Shown: piece after piece, positions 21,980-33,034 of the stretch
How the letters are laid out: every line of letters begins with the position of its first letter
Position numbering within the stretch: the stretch's first letter is position 1
From: Anaeramoeba flamelloides
Taxonomy: Eukaryota > Metamonada > Anaeramoebidae
Reading direction: 5' to 3'
Assembly: GCA_027625915.1 (NCBI GenBank)
Contig: JANTQA010000047.1
Location: 1,984,001-2,048,000, forward strand
Length of the DNA: 64,000 bases
The notes under the pieces: model-generated
The model's database searches: none
What the model was told of the DNA's origin: nothing
What the model saw: only the letters and a program-made list of their open reading frames with translations
Program-made: the position numbers and the translations under genes

Positions 21980-22697
21980 CAAAAGTGTGGAAATTGATTA
22001 ATTTAGAACACATGAAAAAGGTGGCTTCGAATGGAAAAGGATTCTTGACTATTTATACATCTATTGGTAAAAGGGAAAAATTTTTTGAATTTTTTCAAAT
22101 ATTTTCAATTGATCTGTAAAATTGAAAATCTATGAGTTTTTGATATTAAATACTGATAAATACCGATTTGTGTAATACAATTTCGAGTTCAATTTAACAT
22201 TTTTGTAATCTTGGAGCACAACTTTTAAAACAACCCAAGAAAAAGAATCTTTTAAAGGATAACGAATTTAAAAATTTTCATAACATTTAAGACAATAGAA
22301 TGCTTTATACAAAATGTTAGAAAGAATTTTGAAAAAGGAAAATGAAGTAAAACTTTTCAGATATTTCTTTGAATTTATCAGTATGTTTAAGGCTTGATGG
22401 TAATATTTTTTTTTTAGTATGATAAAGAATAAGATTTTTGACCAAAAAATATTCTATTTTCAGAAGAAATTGAACAATATTGATCAAGATCCTTTTGTAA
22501 ACGATTTATATGGTATTCCAAGAGAGTTTACAGAACTAAATATAGCCAACCTTATTAAATTTTTATATCAATTTATCTACCATAAGAAACAATACCTTTC
22601 CTCCTTAAAATCAAAAAAAGCAGAAGGTCCATCAACTCTATTGTACCAAAGTGGAAAATTGCTGTGCCTCTCATTAGAAAAATATAAAAAAATTTAG
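21980..22697 (+). CDS. Possible multi-exon gene upstream of the IQGAP-like gene, unresolved
   Basis: Three protein-like pieces lie in order. At 21985-22070 after an acceptor-like AAAAG the frame reads VWKLINLEHMKKVASNGKGF and ends at a GTAAAAG donor. At about 22298-22390 a frame reads ALYKMLERILKKENEVKLF. At 22419-22697 a 92-residue open frame follows a TTTTTTTAG acceptor, with DPFVNDLYGIPREFTELNIA and a TAG stop. Joins and the start are not certain and no domain is recognised. It lies 70 bases upstream of the next gene on the same strand, so it could also be 5' exons of that gene, although the intervening stop argues against it. Confidence 0.3.
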
Positions 22698-22768
22698 CTC
22701 GAATCATTGATCTTCATAAAAACAAATAAACATTCAAAAGTGAAAAAATTTTTTTCATTTTTTTCTGA

Positions 22769-25700
22769 ATGTCCAATTTGAAAAACAATCTTCCTTTTGA
22801 TGTTGAGAAATTTTGGTATATACACAAAAACAATTCACAGCTGTCTGTTTTAGCAAAGTCTCCGAATGAAAAGATCCATTTGTGCAACCCAATTGATATT
22901 TTACTTCGGTGGTGTAATTTCCAATCACAAAAAGCAGGCCACAATTTGCAAATTACAAACTTTTCAGGGGACTTTTGTGATAGTTTGACTTTGGTTAGTA
23001 TCCTTTCGGAATTGGAACCAAAGGTTGACTTTGAATCAGTTTTTGAAGAATTTAATTATTTAGATCGTGCAAAACAATTTGTCAAGCTTGTCAACCAAAC
23101 CTCCTTTAAAGAAAAAACAATCCACCCAAGCCAAATTGCACAGGTAATGAAACGTTAAATTTTGTCTGATTCTGATTAATTTTTTTTTTTAAACAAACTC
23201 ATTTTAATTTTGAAAGGTAAAGTAGTTTTAAAAACGTGTATCATAATAATGCTAATAATGTAGTCCTGGAAAAAGCTTGGTGACTTTGTCATCTCTTTTA
23301 TTGATCTTTTTGAAAACTTAATTTGTCACACTTTTTTCGAAAGACTTTAGTCGGATTACAATTTTTCAGATGCCCTGTCGAAGAAATAAAAAAAAAAATA
23401 AAAAAAAGAAAGAAACTTAGTCTCTGTAAATGACTTACAAAAAGTCTGCCTCTTAAAACATAGTGACCACTTATCAAAAATAAAAAGAAAAAAGAAAAAA
23501 GAAAAGAGGATAATTGTGTTTTTACGAATAAAATTAGATTTTTTTATTTTTTAACATCCTTTCTTGACAATTTTTTTAAAAAAAAAACAAACACCATAAT
23601 AATTGCAAACATAGGGCGACCAGATCGAAATTGTCTCCTTTGTCTCAAGGCTTTTCCTTTGGAAACCTAATCTTGAAAAAAAACCAAACAAATCCAATCA
23701 GAAACACCAAAACTACCAAAATAAAACCTTAGGGTATTTTGATGAAACAGAGGATGTTGATGAATTAATCTCAAGAATTCGAAATACCTCGACAAACAAA
23801 GTGAAAGAAAATCGGAAGAGCATTCGGAAAAGCATGTACAACAAAACTGTTCAATATTCCAAATCATCTAGTGATGTTTTTAGAACCACACAATTGTATG
23901 AAGAAGGGAAATATTTAAAGAGTAATTCAAGTTTTGAGGATCAAAAGTATCTAAATCCAAACACCAACCTACAAACACAAACACAAAAACAAAAAGAATT
24001 TGAAAAAGATCAAATTAACAATGAAAGAATGCGACGAGAATATTATTTGAAGAATAGCAAAATAAAAAAATTAAAAACTGTCAATAAAACACAAACATTA
24101 TTGGAGCAATTAGATGAAGAAATAAATCATCAAAAAAAGAAGAACCAAAATCTTCGAAAGGATCTGACTGAAAGAGTCGATCTCTTAAAGCAAATGCAAT
24201 TAAATTTGCAGCAATTAAATGAAAAAGAGAATCAGTTATCTTCTCAAATAAAGTATCGCGAGGAGTTAAAAAAAAAAAAACCGCTTGGGCAATATACAAT
24301 TGAAATGGAAAAGCAGCCAGACCCAAAAAACACCTCAATTATTTCGTCCTATTTTAATAAAGAGTTTGAAATCACAGACAATTTTCTCGAATTTGATTCT
24401 CGAATTGATTTTTTATTAAATAAGTTTAGTATTTATTTACCAAATGATTCCAATACTGAAGCGATTATTGAAGAATTCAAAAACCACAAAAATAAGAATT
24501 ATTATCATCAACAATCTGAATTTATTTTGCTAAAAGCGTTGTTTGATTTATTTCAAAGTTGGTCTAAATTCAATGAAACAGCGACTCTCAACATTATCAA
24601 AAAAATTAAAAAAAAGATTTTTTCTATTAATCCAAAATCCTTAAAGGAAATTTTTTTTATAAAAAATGCAATTATTGAAATATTAATTAATGAAAATATT
24701 ATAAATTTGGATACTGGCAATGAAAACCAAGGTAGTAATAACCAAGGTAGTAACAACCAAGGTAATAACAGCCAAGGTAATAACAATTCTGGAGATGAGA
24801 TTGAATTTAAAAAATCAATTGAAGGTTTATTGAATATATATTTTTTTTCAAAATTTGTAAAATTTGAATTAAGTCGATATATTTATGAAGAAATAGTAAT
24901 TAACGCAAAAATATTAAATTCTGATCAACAAAAACTTGGATCCAATAAAGAAAACGATCCAGAGGTAATTGAAAAGATCTTTGAAGTTTGTGATGAATTT
25001 ATTTGTGGAATACCAGAACCAGAATTTTTGTTCAAAGCAATTTCCCAATATTGCAATAGGGTTGGTGTTAAAAATCCAGGTGATAAATCAAAAATGATCA
25101 TAAATAAATTAATGAACAATATATTTGGCAAGGTAATAAGATTTCTATGTAAGAACATTTTAAATAATGAAGAAAAAAAACAAATTGAAAAGAATTTAGG
25201 CCTAGTAAGGCAAAACGAATTACCACTGTTGAACTTATGTATCCAAAAATCAAAACTAATTATGAAAAATATTTTAAAGGAAGATGAAATAATTTATTTA
25301 ACGGCCGTATTGACTAATGACGATGGCCAATATCAAAAAATATTAAACATTTCAGAATATTTACTTTTATATTTCCAAATTTTTGGTCATTCCTTGCAAT
25401 TTGTATTGATGTGTTTATCCTTAGAAGTGATTAAAACCATGTCTGGGCTGTCTTTACTTAAACAAGAAGACACCATCGGCCAACAAATTTTAACAGAATA
25501 TACTAAAATCCATGGGAAAGTGTATTTACAAAAAGTTTTGAAAAACATTATTATTGAAATTTGTCAAAATAATGGAAATGCTATCGGAAGGGGCCACAAG
25601 CATAAATCAGATCATGTGAATTTGAAGAACCAAAATGAAAAGTTGGATAATTTTGAAATCGATCAAAAAAAAATTCTGGATTCTGATCAATTAAAATTAA

Positions 25701-26103
25701 ATCAAAAAAATGTTTTGTATTATTTTGAAAAAATTTTAAAATCCATTTTTAATTCAATTCAAATGATCCCAAAATCCTTTTTTATTTTGGGTTCGCATAT
25801 TAAAAAAGAAGTATTAGCCCGATTTCCAGACACAATCATTTCTGTAATTGGATCGTTTATTTTTATTAATTTCTTTTGTAAAGCTATATCTAATCCAAAT
25901 TTATACGGAATTATTGATTTTAAATTAACTAATCAAATGAAAAATCGTTTGAATATTCTAAGCTCTGCAATATCTTCTTTCAGTAATGGCGAATTATATA
26001 CCAAAAAAAAATTTTCAATGATGTTTTTAAATAATATTATAACAAGTAAATTTAAAGAACGATCCAAATTTATAAAATCAATATCCAATGATTTTAATGG
26101 TAT

Positions 26104-26142
<39 letters not shown>

Positions 26143-27034
26143 TGATGATGATAATGATGGCAGGTATGACGATATTTTTCTAGATATAAATATTAATAAG
26201 GGAAATGAAAATAATAAGAATACAAGCAGTCTCGGTATTTGTGTCAATAATGATCTACAATTAGATTCGACTTTAAATATCACTCAATATTACACATATT
26301 TATTATTGTCTTTCGACAAAAATGATATCCCAAAAGAAAGCTACTTTGTGAAGAAATTGATCTTAAAAACTTTCAAATCAAACCCTACTAAAAAAATTGA
26401 TTTTAATTCCAAAATTGGCAAAGAAAGAATAATCTCGCAATATGAAAATCTGTTAAAAATTAAAAAAAAAATGAAAGTTTTATTAAATCGAATTGGCAGA
26501 ATTGAAAAATTATGCTTAATAACTAAAGAACAAAACTGCATGAATAATGAAAATAAGAAGAGAAATAAGAAAAAGCAATTAAATCGTAAGAAGACTGAGA
26601 ATGAGCACGAGAACGAGGATGAGAATGATGATGATTTGTTAAAGAAAAATAATCAAATTATTAAAAATTTACAAATCAATAATCTGAAAAATTGGAAAAA
26701 GTTTTTAAATTTTCCAATTTTGGATCAAAATTGGATCTATTATGGTTCAAGTAAAAGTAACAAAACAATAATGGTTAAAAAATTTTTCATTATTAAAAAT
26801 GATTTGGTGGCCATCTTCAGCTATAAACCAGAATCATTAAAAGAAAAACCAGAAGAATTAATTAAAATCTCTCAGAATTTGTCAGTTTATATAGATAATT
26901 CACTGAAGAAAAAGAATGTAGCCATCTTGGAAAATAGAATAACTAACATCAGACACATGTTTGCCTTTGAAAAAGAAAAAATTAAAAATTGGCTTAAATT
27001 GATTACAAAAATTAAATTAAAAATAAAAAATTAA
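22769..27034 (+). CDS. IQGAP-like protein: CH, coiled coil, RasGAP-like and PH-like domains
   Basis: Two exons, 22769-23143 and 23615-27034, joined in phase 0 over a 471-bp intron (GTAATG..CATAG). The splice completes the CH domain: IDILLRWCNFQSQKAGHNLQ, ITNFSGDF and, after the intron, GDQIEIVSFVSRLFLWKPNL. The product is 1264 residues with a TAA stop. Next come a Lys-rich linker, a coiled coil at about 254-350, NQG repeats at 494-518 and a RasGAP-like domain from about 584 to 950. That domain holds TIGQQILTEYTKIHGK, ARFPDTIISVIGSFIFINFF and AISNPNLYGIIDF. A polyAsn/Asp insert lies near 958-974 and a PH-like fold at 1156-1264 (QNWIYYG, KKFFIIKNDLVAIFSY, KIKNWLKLI). CH plus RasGAP recalls IQGAP scaffolds, which bind actin and active Rho-family GTPases. 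The usual arginine finger and the FLR arginine are not seen (LLKQEDT and FINFF instead), so GAP activity is doubtful. No IQ motifs were noticed. Confidence 0.85.
23144..23614 (+). other. Intron of the IQGAP-like gene
   Basis: 471 bp, GTAATG to CAAACATAG, phase 0, placed inside the CH domain between SQIAQ and GDQIEI. A/T homopolymer tracts fill it and no other feature is visible. Confidence 0.85.
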
Positions 27035-27302
27035 GTGTTTTGATATATTTTTTATTCTCGGTTTTTAAACTTTTGTTTTTGTATAGTTGACTAAAGCTTC
27101 TATTGGGGGTAATAAGCGGATTTTTTGATAATTTAAAAGTTTTTTTTTTTTATTCATATTCCTTTTTGATAAAACTTACCATCTAAATGCTCATTGGGAT
27201 ATACAGCAATTTCAAGCCTGGTGCAGGCAAGTTAACTTTTGCTGAACTTTTTATTTTAATTAAACTTTCTTAAGACATATTTAACTTAAAATATAAACTT
27301 TG

Positions 27303-27610
27303 TTTCAGTAAAAGGGAAAAATTTACAAATATCAATTATTTTTTATAATTGAACTTTGAAGAACAAATATGAAATATGTAGAACAATATCTATTTAAGGG
27401 AATAGTTGATATATAGATGAAGTTAATCGAACCAATCAATATATTTTCTTAAAAATTGAAAATTAAAATTCTTAGTTACCTATTGAAAAAAGTAACAATG
27501 TTCATTTTGATCTTCAATTGAAGATCAAAATAAAATTGACAATAGATATCAAGATGATTTCTCGATCTTCCATTTTAACTGTTTGAATAACATTAAAATA
27601 TCACTTTTTT
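27303..27610 (+). mobile_element. TIR element, family A, copy 2 (right end missing)
   Basis: Starts TTTCAGTAAAAGGG and follows copy 1 at 2088 segment by segment (ATATCAATTATTTTTTATAA, AGTTGATATATAGATG, ATATTTTCTTAAAAATTG, TTTTGATCTTC). Similarity fades after about 300 bases and no right terminal repeat is found, so it is truncated. Confidence 0.7.
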
Positions 27611-27694
27611 GATGCAAAAATGACTTCTTTCAAAGCTCTCGTTTGAAGGAATCTTGATTATCCAAAGTGAAATATTTGATTAAAAACAAAGTTG

Positions 27695-27890
27695 TATTGA
27701 TAGATTTATTAATAAATCTGTTACAATTTTTTTATTATAAATTAATAGTCATTTGCCATGGTTGATTGATAAAACTAAATCAAAAAATGATCTCACTAGA
27801 TTAAAAATATACCAAAGACAATACAAATAAGTTGAAAATTAGATTTCTTCAAGTTAAAAAAATTTAAAAAAAAAGTCTTAATTTTCGAAC
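27695..27890 (+). repeat. Dispersed repeat, family F, copy 1
   Basis: About 195 bases align by eye with 57085-57290 in the same orientation. Shared segments include ATAAATCTGTTACAATTTTT, TTAAAAATATA and GAAAATTAGATTTCTT. The function and ends are unknown. Confidence 0.6.
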
Positions 27891-28745
27891 AATGGACAAT
27901 GAGAATATTAATTAGTATACTGTGGAATTCCAATCATTAGATTTTTAATTTAAGTGTTTTTTAAATAACCAAATTGGAAAATTCCACTCAATTGGAAAGT
28001 TCAACAATATCTAAAAAATACTAAAACTACAAAATTGCAATCCCAAACATTAGTGTTGTCAAGTGTCTCGATTATAATTCTGAAAATTAAAAAAAAAAAC
28101 TATGAGATTTTCAAGAATTCTAAAAAATTAAAATAACAAAAAGGATTTTTCCTATTTTTTTTTGAATTCTGGTAAGGCTAAAAAAGGTTTTCTTGTTTTT
28201 TTTTGTTTTCTTAGGAATCTATTGATTTTCTCAATAATAGTAAAATCGAGAAAAGCTAAATGTATTTTTTTTTTTTTAAATCTAATAAATAAAACGAAAA
28301 TCCAAGAAATTATTTTTTATTTCTCACATCAAAAAAAGTCTAACAATATTTTTTTAAAAATTTAAAGGATTAAGTTATATTTATCATTTACTCAATTCTT
28401 TAAAATTCTGGAAAACTTAAAGTAAAACAAGGCAAAGTAATTTTCTCTCTTCAATAAGAAATAAATATAAGAATAACACTATTTTACAATGTGGATATAG
28501 ATCTGCAATTAAAAAAAAAATTTGTAATAGAATTACGAAGCACAAAAAAAAAAAGCAAAAATGTTAAAAAATTATCTTAATTTTCGAAAATAATTTTTTT
28601 TTCTTCAAAAATCCATTTAAATCCTATAAATAGGTGATATACATATATTATAACTTGTTTCATTTGCCCATATATATATATATATATTAATATATCATAG
28701 TATGGCGATTTTTTTTTGATTTTATTAAACGGGCTTTGCACGCCT
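27891..28745. other. Non-coding, with weak family C-like sequence
   Basis: AT-rich. At 28150-28260 and 28390-28420 there are pieces resembling the family C stem arms and their neighbour at 57860-57930 (AATTCTGG..AAGGCTAA, ATCTATTGATTTTCT). A short (TA)n run lies at 28671-28686. Confidence 0.4.
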
Positions 28746-28748
28746 AAG

Positions 28749-29047
28749 CTACAAGTAAAATTCGTTTGTCCGATATATTTTTATATATGTATAGATATTA
28801 TAATCAAAACCCAAAAAAATTATGATCTGATCTAATTTGGAATTGGGTAAAAAGTTAAATTTTGACCACTTTTCTTCCCCAATTAGTAATTTTTGAATTA
28901 AAAAAAATAAATTCTTTCTCTCAGTGTTTAAAGAGTTTACAATTTTCAAGGCTTTTAAACTGAAAACCCCGACTTTGTATTTGTTTGTGTTTTCAAAATA
29001 GAAAATCAAACTATTTTCATTGTTTAAAATCCAAAACCTCACAACCT
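28749..29047 (-). CDS. Possible PH-domain exon
   Basis: On the minus strand a CCCATTTAG acceptor at about 29048 is followed by VVRFWILNNENSLIFYFEN and GVFSLKALKIVNS. This resembles strands 1-4 of a PH domain (RRWFVL..LLYY..GVIPL). The frame continues to a stop at 28749, probably into an intron. No other exon of the gene could be placed: the region upstream on this strand (29100-29300) has only short open pieces. PH domains bind phosphoinositides. It may be an exon of a real gene or a relic. Confidence 0.33.
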
Positions 29048-29514
29048 AAATGGGAAATCGCAAAATCACATTTTTACCAAGGCTTTTAAGGCAATTACTT
29101 TCTACCTATATATAATTAGTGTCCCCCCCTTCTTTAAGAGTTTTTTTTTATTACATTTTTTCAAAATCCGAGGTTTGGAAAGTATGATTTCGAAAGAATA
29201 TAGGGACTTTCTCAAAAAAGAAAAAATGAAACAACGAATGAAACAAAAAATATAAATAAAAAAATTGAAAAAAAGTGATTTTAACAGTATACTGTGATTT
29301 TAAAACGCAAAATTATAAAATCTGTGATATATATAAAATCCATTCCAACCAAAGGTACCCTACAAAAAATGAAAAATTCATTTTTTTTAGAATCAACAAA
29401 ACAAAATTTTGTTTCGAATTAAGAGAAATAATAAACTTCCAAATAGAGTTGGTGTTATTCAGAAATGGAATACATGGATTACCTTGATTTTTCAAAAATA
29501 AAAAAAATGTTAAA

Positions 29515-29745
29515 AAAATTGTTGGTACTCTTTCCATTGGAATATCTTGTATAAAATTTCTCAATTTCTTTCTGAAATTTAATTTGTTGTCAATAAGATT
29601 TTTCGCTTGTAAATGTATGAATTTTAAAAGAACATACAAATTCTCATTTTTAATGCTAATTTGGAGTTTTAAAGGATTTTTTTTTTCAAATTTACTTTTT
29701 TGAAAAAATAAAAAAAAAGAAAAATAAGAAAAAAAAAACAAAAAG
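29515..29745 (-). mobile_element. Internal fragment of the longer family A relative
   Basis: On the minus strand the segment matches 49845-50010 (plus strand): both have TTTGTATGTTCTTTTAAAAT followed by CATACATTTACAAG and then GATGTTCCAATG or GATATTCCAATG. One frame reads YVLLKFIHLQ in both places and then RDVPM or QDIPM, so this part probably once coded for a transposase segment. The family is not assigned. Confidence 0.5.
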
Positions 29746-29902
29746 CAAAATACAAAAAAAAAATTAACAAAATCAAAAAAACTGGTTATGATTCAAAAAT
29801 ATATATTTTATTTTAAGAAGAATAATAAATTAAACCCCATAATGTATGTTCTATTACTTCAAGAAAACTAGTATCATTCGACTGAAAAAGAGTTTGTATT
29901 TA

Positions 29903-30107
29903 TTCAGTTCCACTTTTAATACAAAAAATATCAACAAAATTTCAGTCATAAAAGGTATAATAAAAAATCTTAAATTAAGGCACAAAATTTGGAATTTTTT
30001 TTTTTACAATTTATTTTACTAGAAACTGAATTTTGTGCCTTAATTTGAGATTTTTTTTGTCTATGAAATTTTGTTGAAAATTTGTGTCTTAATGGTAGAA
30101 CTGACTG
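29903..30107. mobile_element. Foldback element (CAGTCAGTTC ends), copy 1
   Basis: About 205 bases able to fold back on themselves. The right end is GAACTGACTG followed by TA; the left end is a decayed TTCAGTTCCACTTTTAA. The centre has two facing AAGGCACAAAATTTGGAA / GAATTTTGTGCCTT arms. It matches 31043-31238. CAGT termini next to TA suggest a Tc1/mariner-type non-autonomous element. Confidence 0.75.
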
Positions 30108-30109
30108 TA

Positions 30110-31040
30110 TATATATATAACATGTTACATATGTGATACAGATATGATACAAAAGCTGGAAGTGTTATAAAAATTGAAAGAAACTAATGAAAATACCAAT
30201 AAAATCCCCAAAAGTATAGTAAAAAAAATGAAGGGAAAATGATTACATTTCAAATTTCGAAATTATTTGAATTCTAAATTTTTTTATTTTTCTCTATTCT
30301 CTTAAAATATATCTGCTGTAAGTATTTAATACAACTTTTCAGACAGATTAAGGTATTTTAGGGGAGGTTTTTGTATGCTTGGTCGTTCGGTTCATTTTGG
30401 ATAGTTTGTATGGAATTTTATAGAATTTTGAATAGTATTTTTTTTAAAAAAAATATTAAGAGAAGAATTAGACTTTTATCACTTTTTTATGGTGTGAAAA
30501 TTTTAATACTTGACTTTCGTGGTAAAAATTGGTTTTAAACTAAATTTTAAAAATATTCAGTATTGATATTTCTATATTTTTGATTCACTATAATTTATAT
30601 GATAAAATACTACTAATCACAAAATTATCTTTTTGATTTTTACTCTCACAATTATTAATTACTTTTAAAGAACTTTCAGACCAATAAAAATAATCTAGTA
30701 AGCTCTTTGAAAATATAAAAAAATTCAATTTGACCAAATTTGAAATTTACCAAATTTGTAAATATATAATAGACCCAAAATGACGAAATTTTATAATATT
30801 TTTTTGGCACTGACAAATTCATAAATAATTTTTAACTTTTTGGTTCAATTTCCATTTTATTGTATGATGTAAACCTACTTTCAAAAAATTATTAAATCCA
30901 ACAACAATCTTGTATATTATTAATTTACAAATTTTATTTGTCTTTACAACCAATTAAATTCTTTAATCAAAGCTCATAAAAACATTTTCAAATAAGGAAA
31001 GTGAACAAAAAAATTAAAAACATATTTGTAATTTTATCAG
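30110..31040. other. Non-coding spacer
   Basis: AT-rich, with a TATATATATATA run at about 30108-30119 at its start. I see no gene or repeat. Confidence 0.45.
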
Positions 31041-31042
31041 TA

Positions 31043-31238
31043 CAGTCAGTTTCACTTTTTAGGCACAAACTTTCAACGAAATTTAAGGCACAATAAAAAT
31101 CTCAAATTAAGGCACAAAATTCAGTTTCTAGTAAAATAAATTGTAAAAAAAAAAATTCCAAATTTTGTGCCTTAATTTGAGATTTTTTTGTGCCTTAAAT
31201 TTCGTTGAAAGTTTGTGCCTTAAAAGTGGAACTGACTC
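31043..31238. mobile_element. Foldback element (CAGTCAGTTC ends), copy 2
   Basis: Left end CAGTCAGTTTCACTTTTTAG, right end the near reverse complement AAAAGTGGAACTGACT. TA flanks the left end and lies just outside the right end. Each half carries GGCACAAACTTTCAACGAAA and a second AAGGCACAAAATT block, so the whole unit is a near-palindrome with a poly(A) loop at about 31140-31155. No coding capacity. Confidence 0.82.
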
Positions 31239-31282
31239 TATAAAAGATGTTCAAAAATGATTAAAATGTTTTTTTGATGTTA

Positions 31283-31735
31283 CCTACAGTCTATCCAAGG
31301 CAACCATAAAATTTTAAATAAAATACAATTGATTTCTCTATAATTATTTTACGTTTTCAAAAAATTTGGATATAAGAGTTATTATTCAAAAAAAATTTTT
31401 AATAAATGAGACTTTATTCAAATTTTTTAGAATATCAAAAAAAAAAATTAAAGACTCATGAAGCACTTCAAAATATTGTTCAAAAAATGTAAATTTTTAA
31501 AGATCAGTAGATATTGATATTTATTCTGTCTTTTTTGGACCGATACTTTTTAAGTTTTAATGAATCTTGAATTTTTTTTTCTATTTTCCAAAAATTTGAA
31601 TAAACACTCATTTTTTAAAATTTTTTTTTCAAATAATAACTCTTTTATCAGAATTTTTCGGAAATGGAAACAAAAAATAGAAAATTCAATTTTGTTTTAA
31701 TTAAAATTTTATGGTAGCTTTGAAACGACTTTAAT
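31283..31735. mobile_element. Inverted-repeat element (CCAAGGCNACCATAAAATTT), long form
   Basis: The left arm CCAAGGCAACCATAAAATTT at about 31295 faces AAATTTTATGGTAGCTTTGA at about 31706. The same arms occur back to back in the short element at 32394-32470. The interior is non-coding and itself partly palindromic (GAATTTTTTAG... segments). Confidence 0.6.
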
Positions 31736-31774
31736 ATAAAAATATTTCCATATAGTTATATAAAAAATCTATAA

Positions 31775-32215
31775 ACCCTATTCCAAAAATTGTGGAACCT
31801 CCACAATCAAACATTGTCAAAAAAGAAAAAAAATCTAGATTTATTGAATTTTTTCAAGTGTGATATTAAACCACGATAATTTACCTCAGTATGTATGTTT
31901 TTCTATGTAATTATTATTAACTAAATAAAAAAAACATAGAAAACCATAAAATCAAAATCGGTGTGTAAAGAAAGATAAAACCTGCTGAACAAAAAATGTA
32001 TTGGTATATTTGTTGAAATTTCACCAAAAATTCTTGATCCATCAAATGGTTAGATATAATCAACCAATTGTATGTGTTTTTCCAATTTAACCAACTCGGC
32101 ACTAATCTTCTATCAGCCATTGGAAAAAAATATTCCAGATCTAAAGGAAGAGATTCCGTAACTGGAAAAAAGAGAAACGAAAACAAAACAAGAAAAGAAT
32201 AAAAAATGATCTAAT
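31775..32215 (+). mobile_element. Tc1/mariner-like element end, family B, copy 2
   Basis: Starts TAAACCCTATTCCAAAAATT, the same 20 bases as at 62151. It shares several inner segments with that copy: TTGTTGAAATTTCACCAA, GATCNATCAAATG, CTTCTATCA and ATTCCAGATCTAA. The minus strand has an 89-residue open frame (31917-32186) that the other copy lacks, so I do not call it a gene. Its position on this strand could mean either a conserved non-coding end or a worn transposase part. Confidence 0.65.
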
Positions 32216-32387
32216 TTCTAAAAGAAAAATTATTTAAAAATTGGATGTAATGCGGAATATTATGATTATTTCAATTGTTTCAATTGTGCCCTATTTTTTG
32301 AATTTAGTTTATTAAAAAACAATTCTTGATTGAAAATAAATCAATAATACTTCTCATTGAAAATGGTTCTCCTGTAAAAAACATTGT

Positions 32388-32480
32388 TATAGCCGCTCCA
32401 AGGCTACCATAAAATTTTAAATAAAAACCAATTGTGTTTTATTTAAAATTATATGGTAGCCTTGGAGATACTGTATTATA
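32388..32480. mobile_element. Compact foldback element
   Basis: A near-perfect palindrome of about 77 bases (32394-32470): CTCCAAGGCTACCATAAAAT at one end and its mirror ATATGGTAGCCTTGGAG at the other, with AAATAAAA..TTTTATTT inner arms around an 8-base loop. The flanks share TTGTTATA, a possible duplication. It is the short form of the element at 31283. Confidence 0.75.
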
Positions 32481-32837
32481 TTGTTATAACATTTTAAATT
32501 ACCAATAAAAATTATTTTTGATTTATTTTTGCATTTTCAAATATAAAAAATCAAATCTCGCACAATACAGGTACAGACGTTTGATGATGATCTAAGTTTA
32601 CTTATGAAAAAATAATTGATAAAAATCAATTTTCAGTTACATAAAAAAATATATAAACTATCTTTCATAATAATTGGCCCATTAAAAATCAAATTTTAAA
32701 TAAAAATATTTTGAATAATTGAAGTTATCTATTATAATATAAAAATTTAGATTTTAATATTCAATTCTATACTCAAGAGATATTTATTTTTTGTCTAAAA
32801 ATAAAAGAAAAAAAAATAAAAAAAACTGTTAAAAAAA
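32481..32837. other. Non-coding, with one reversed element end
   Basis: Contains CTTTCATAATAATTGGCCCA at 32665-32684, the reverse complement of the TGGGCCATTTATTATGAAA end seen at 33147. It is otherwise AT-rich and featureless. Confidence 0.4.
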
Positions 32838-33031
32838 AACTGGGACATTTATTTTGAAAGAAGTATTACATGAAAAATAGAAAATTTAAAAGAGTAAAAA
32901 AACCCATTTATCGATTCTCCTTCCATTTGAATGACTAAATCTAATCTCTTTTTCATATTTGAAACCAAATTTTTAATTAATTCATCTGTTACTTCTTTCC
33001 AATTTAACATTTTCATTTTCCATTTTAACAA
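32838..33031 (-). pseudogene. Tc1/mariner transposase C-terminus with 3' element end
   Basis: On the minus strand the frame reads WKEVTDELIKNLVSNMKKRL and DLVIQMEGESINGF. This fits the usual end of Tc1-type transposases (W..I....L..L..SMP.R...VI...G). Just beyond the stop lies CTGGGACATTTATTTTGAAA on the plus strand, related to the end repeat at 33147, which would be the 3' terminus. The N-terminal and catalytic parts are absent, and an acceptor-like TTCAACAG lies directly upstream. Confidence 0.55.
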
Positions 33032-33034
33032 AAC

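Noticed and set aside
24553-24786. Leu/Pro/Trp repeat frame on the minus strand (LLPWLLLPW)
   Set aside because: Complement of the NNQG repeats of the IQGAP-like gene.
31917-32186. 89-residue minus-strand frame as the N-terminal part of a Tc1 transposase
   Set aside because: The text (DRRLVPSWLNWKN) is suggestive, but the frame is broken in the other copy and its direction does not fit a normal distance from the element end. Left as part of the element only.
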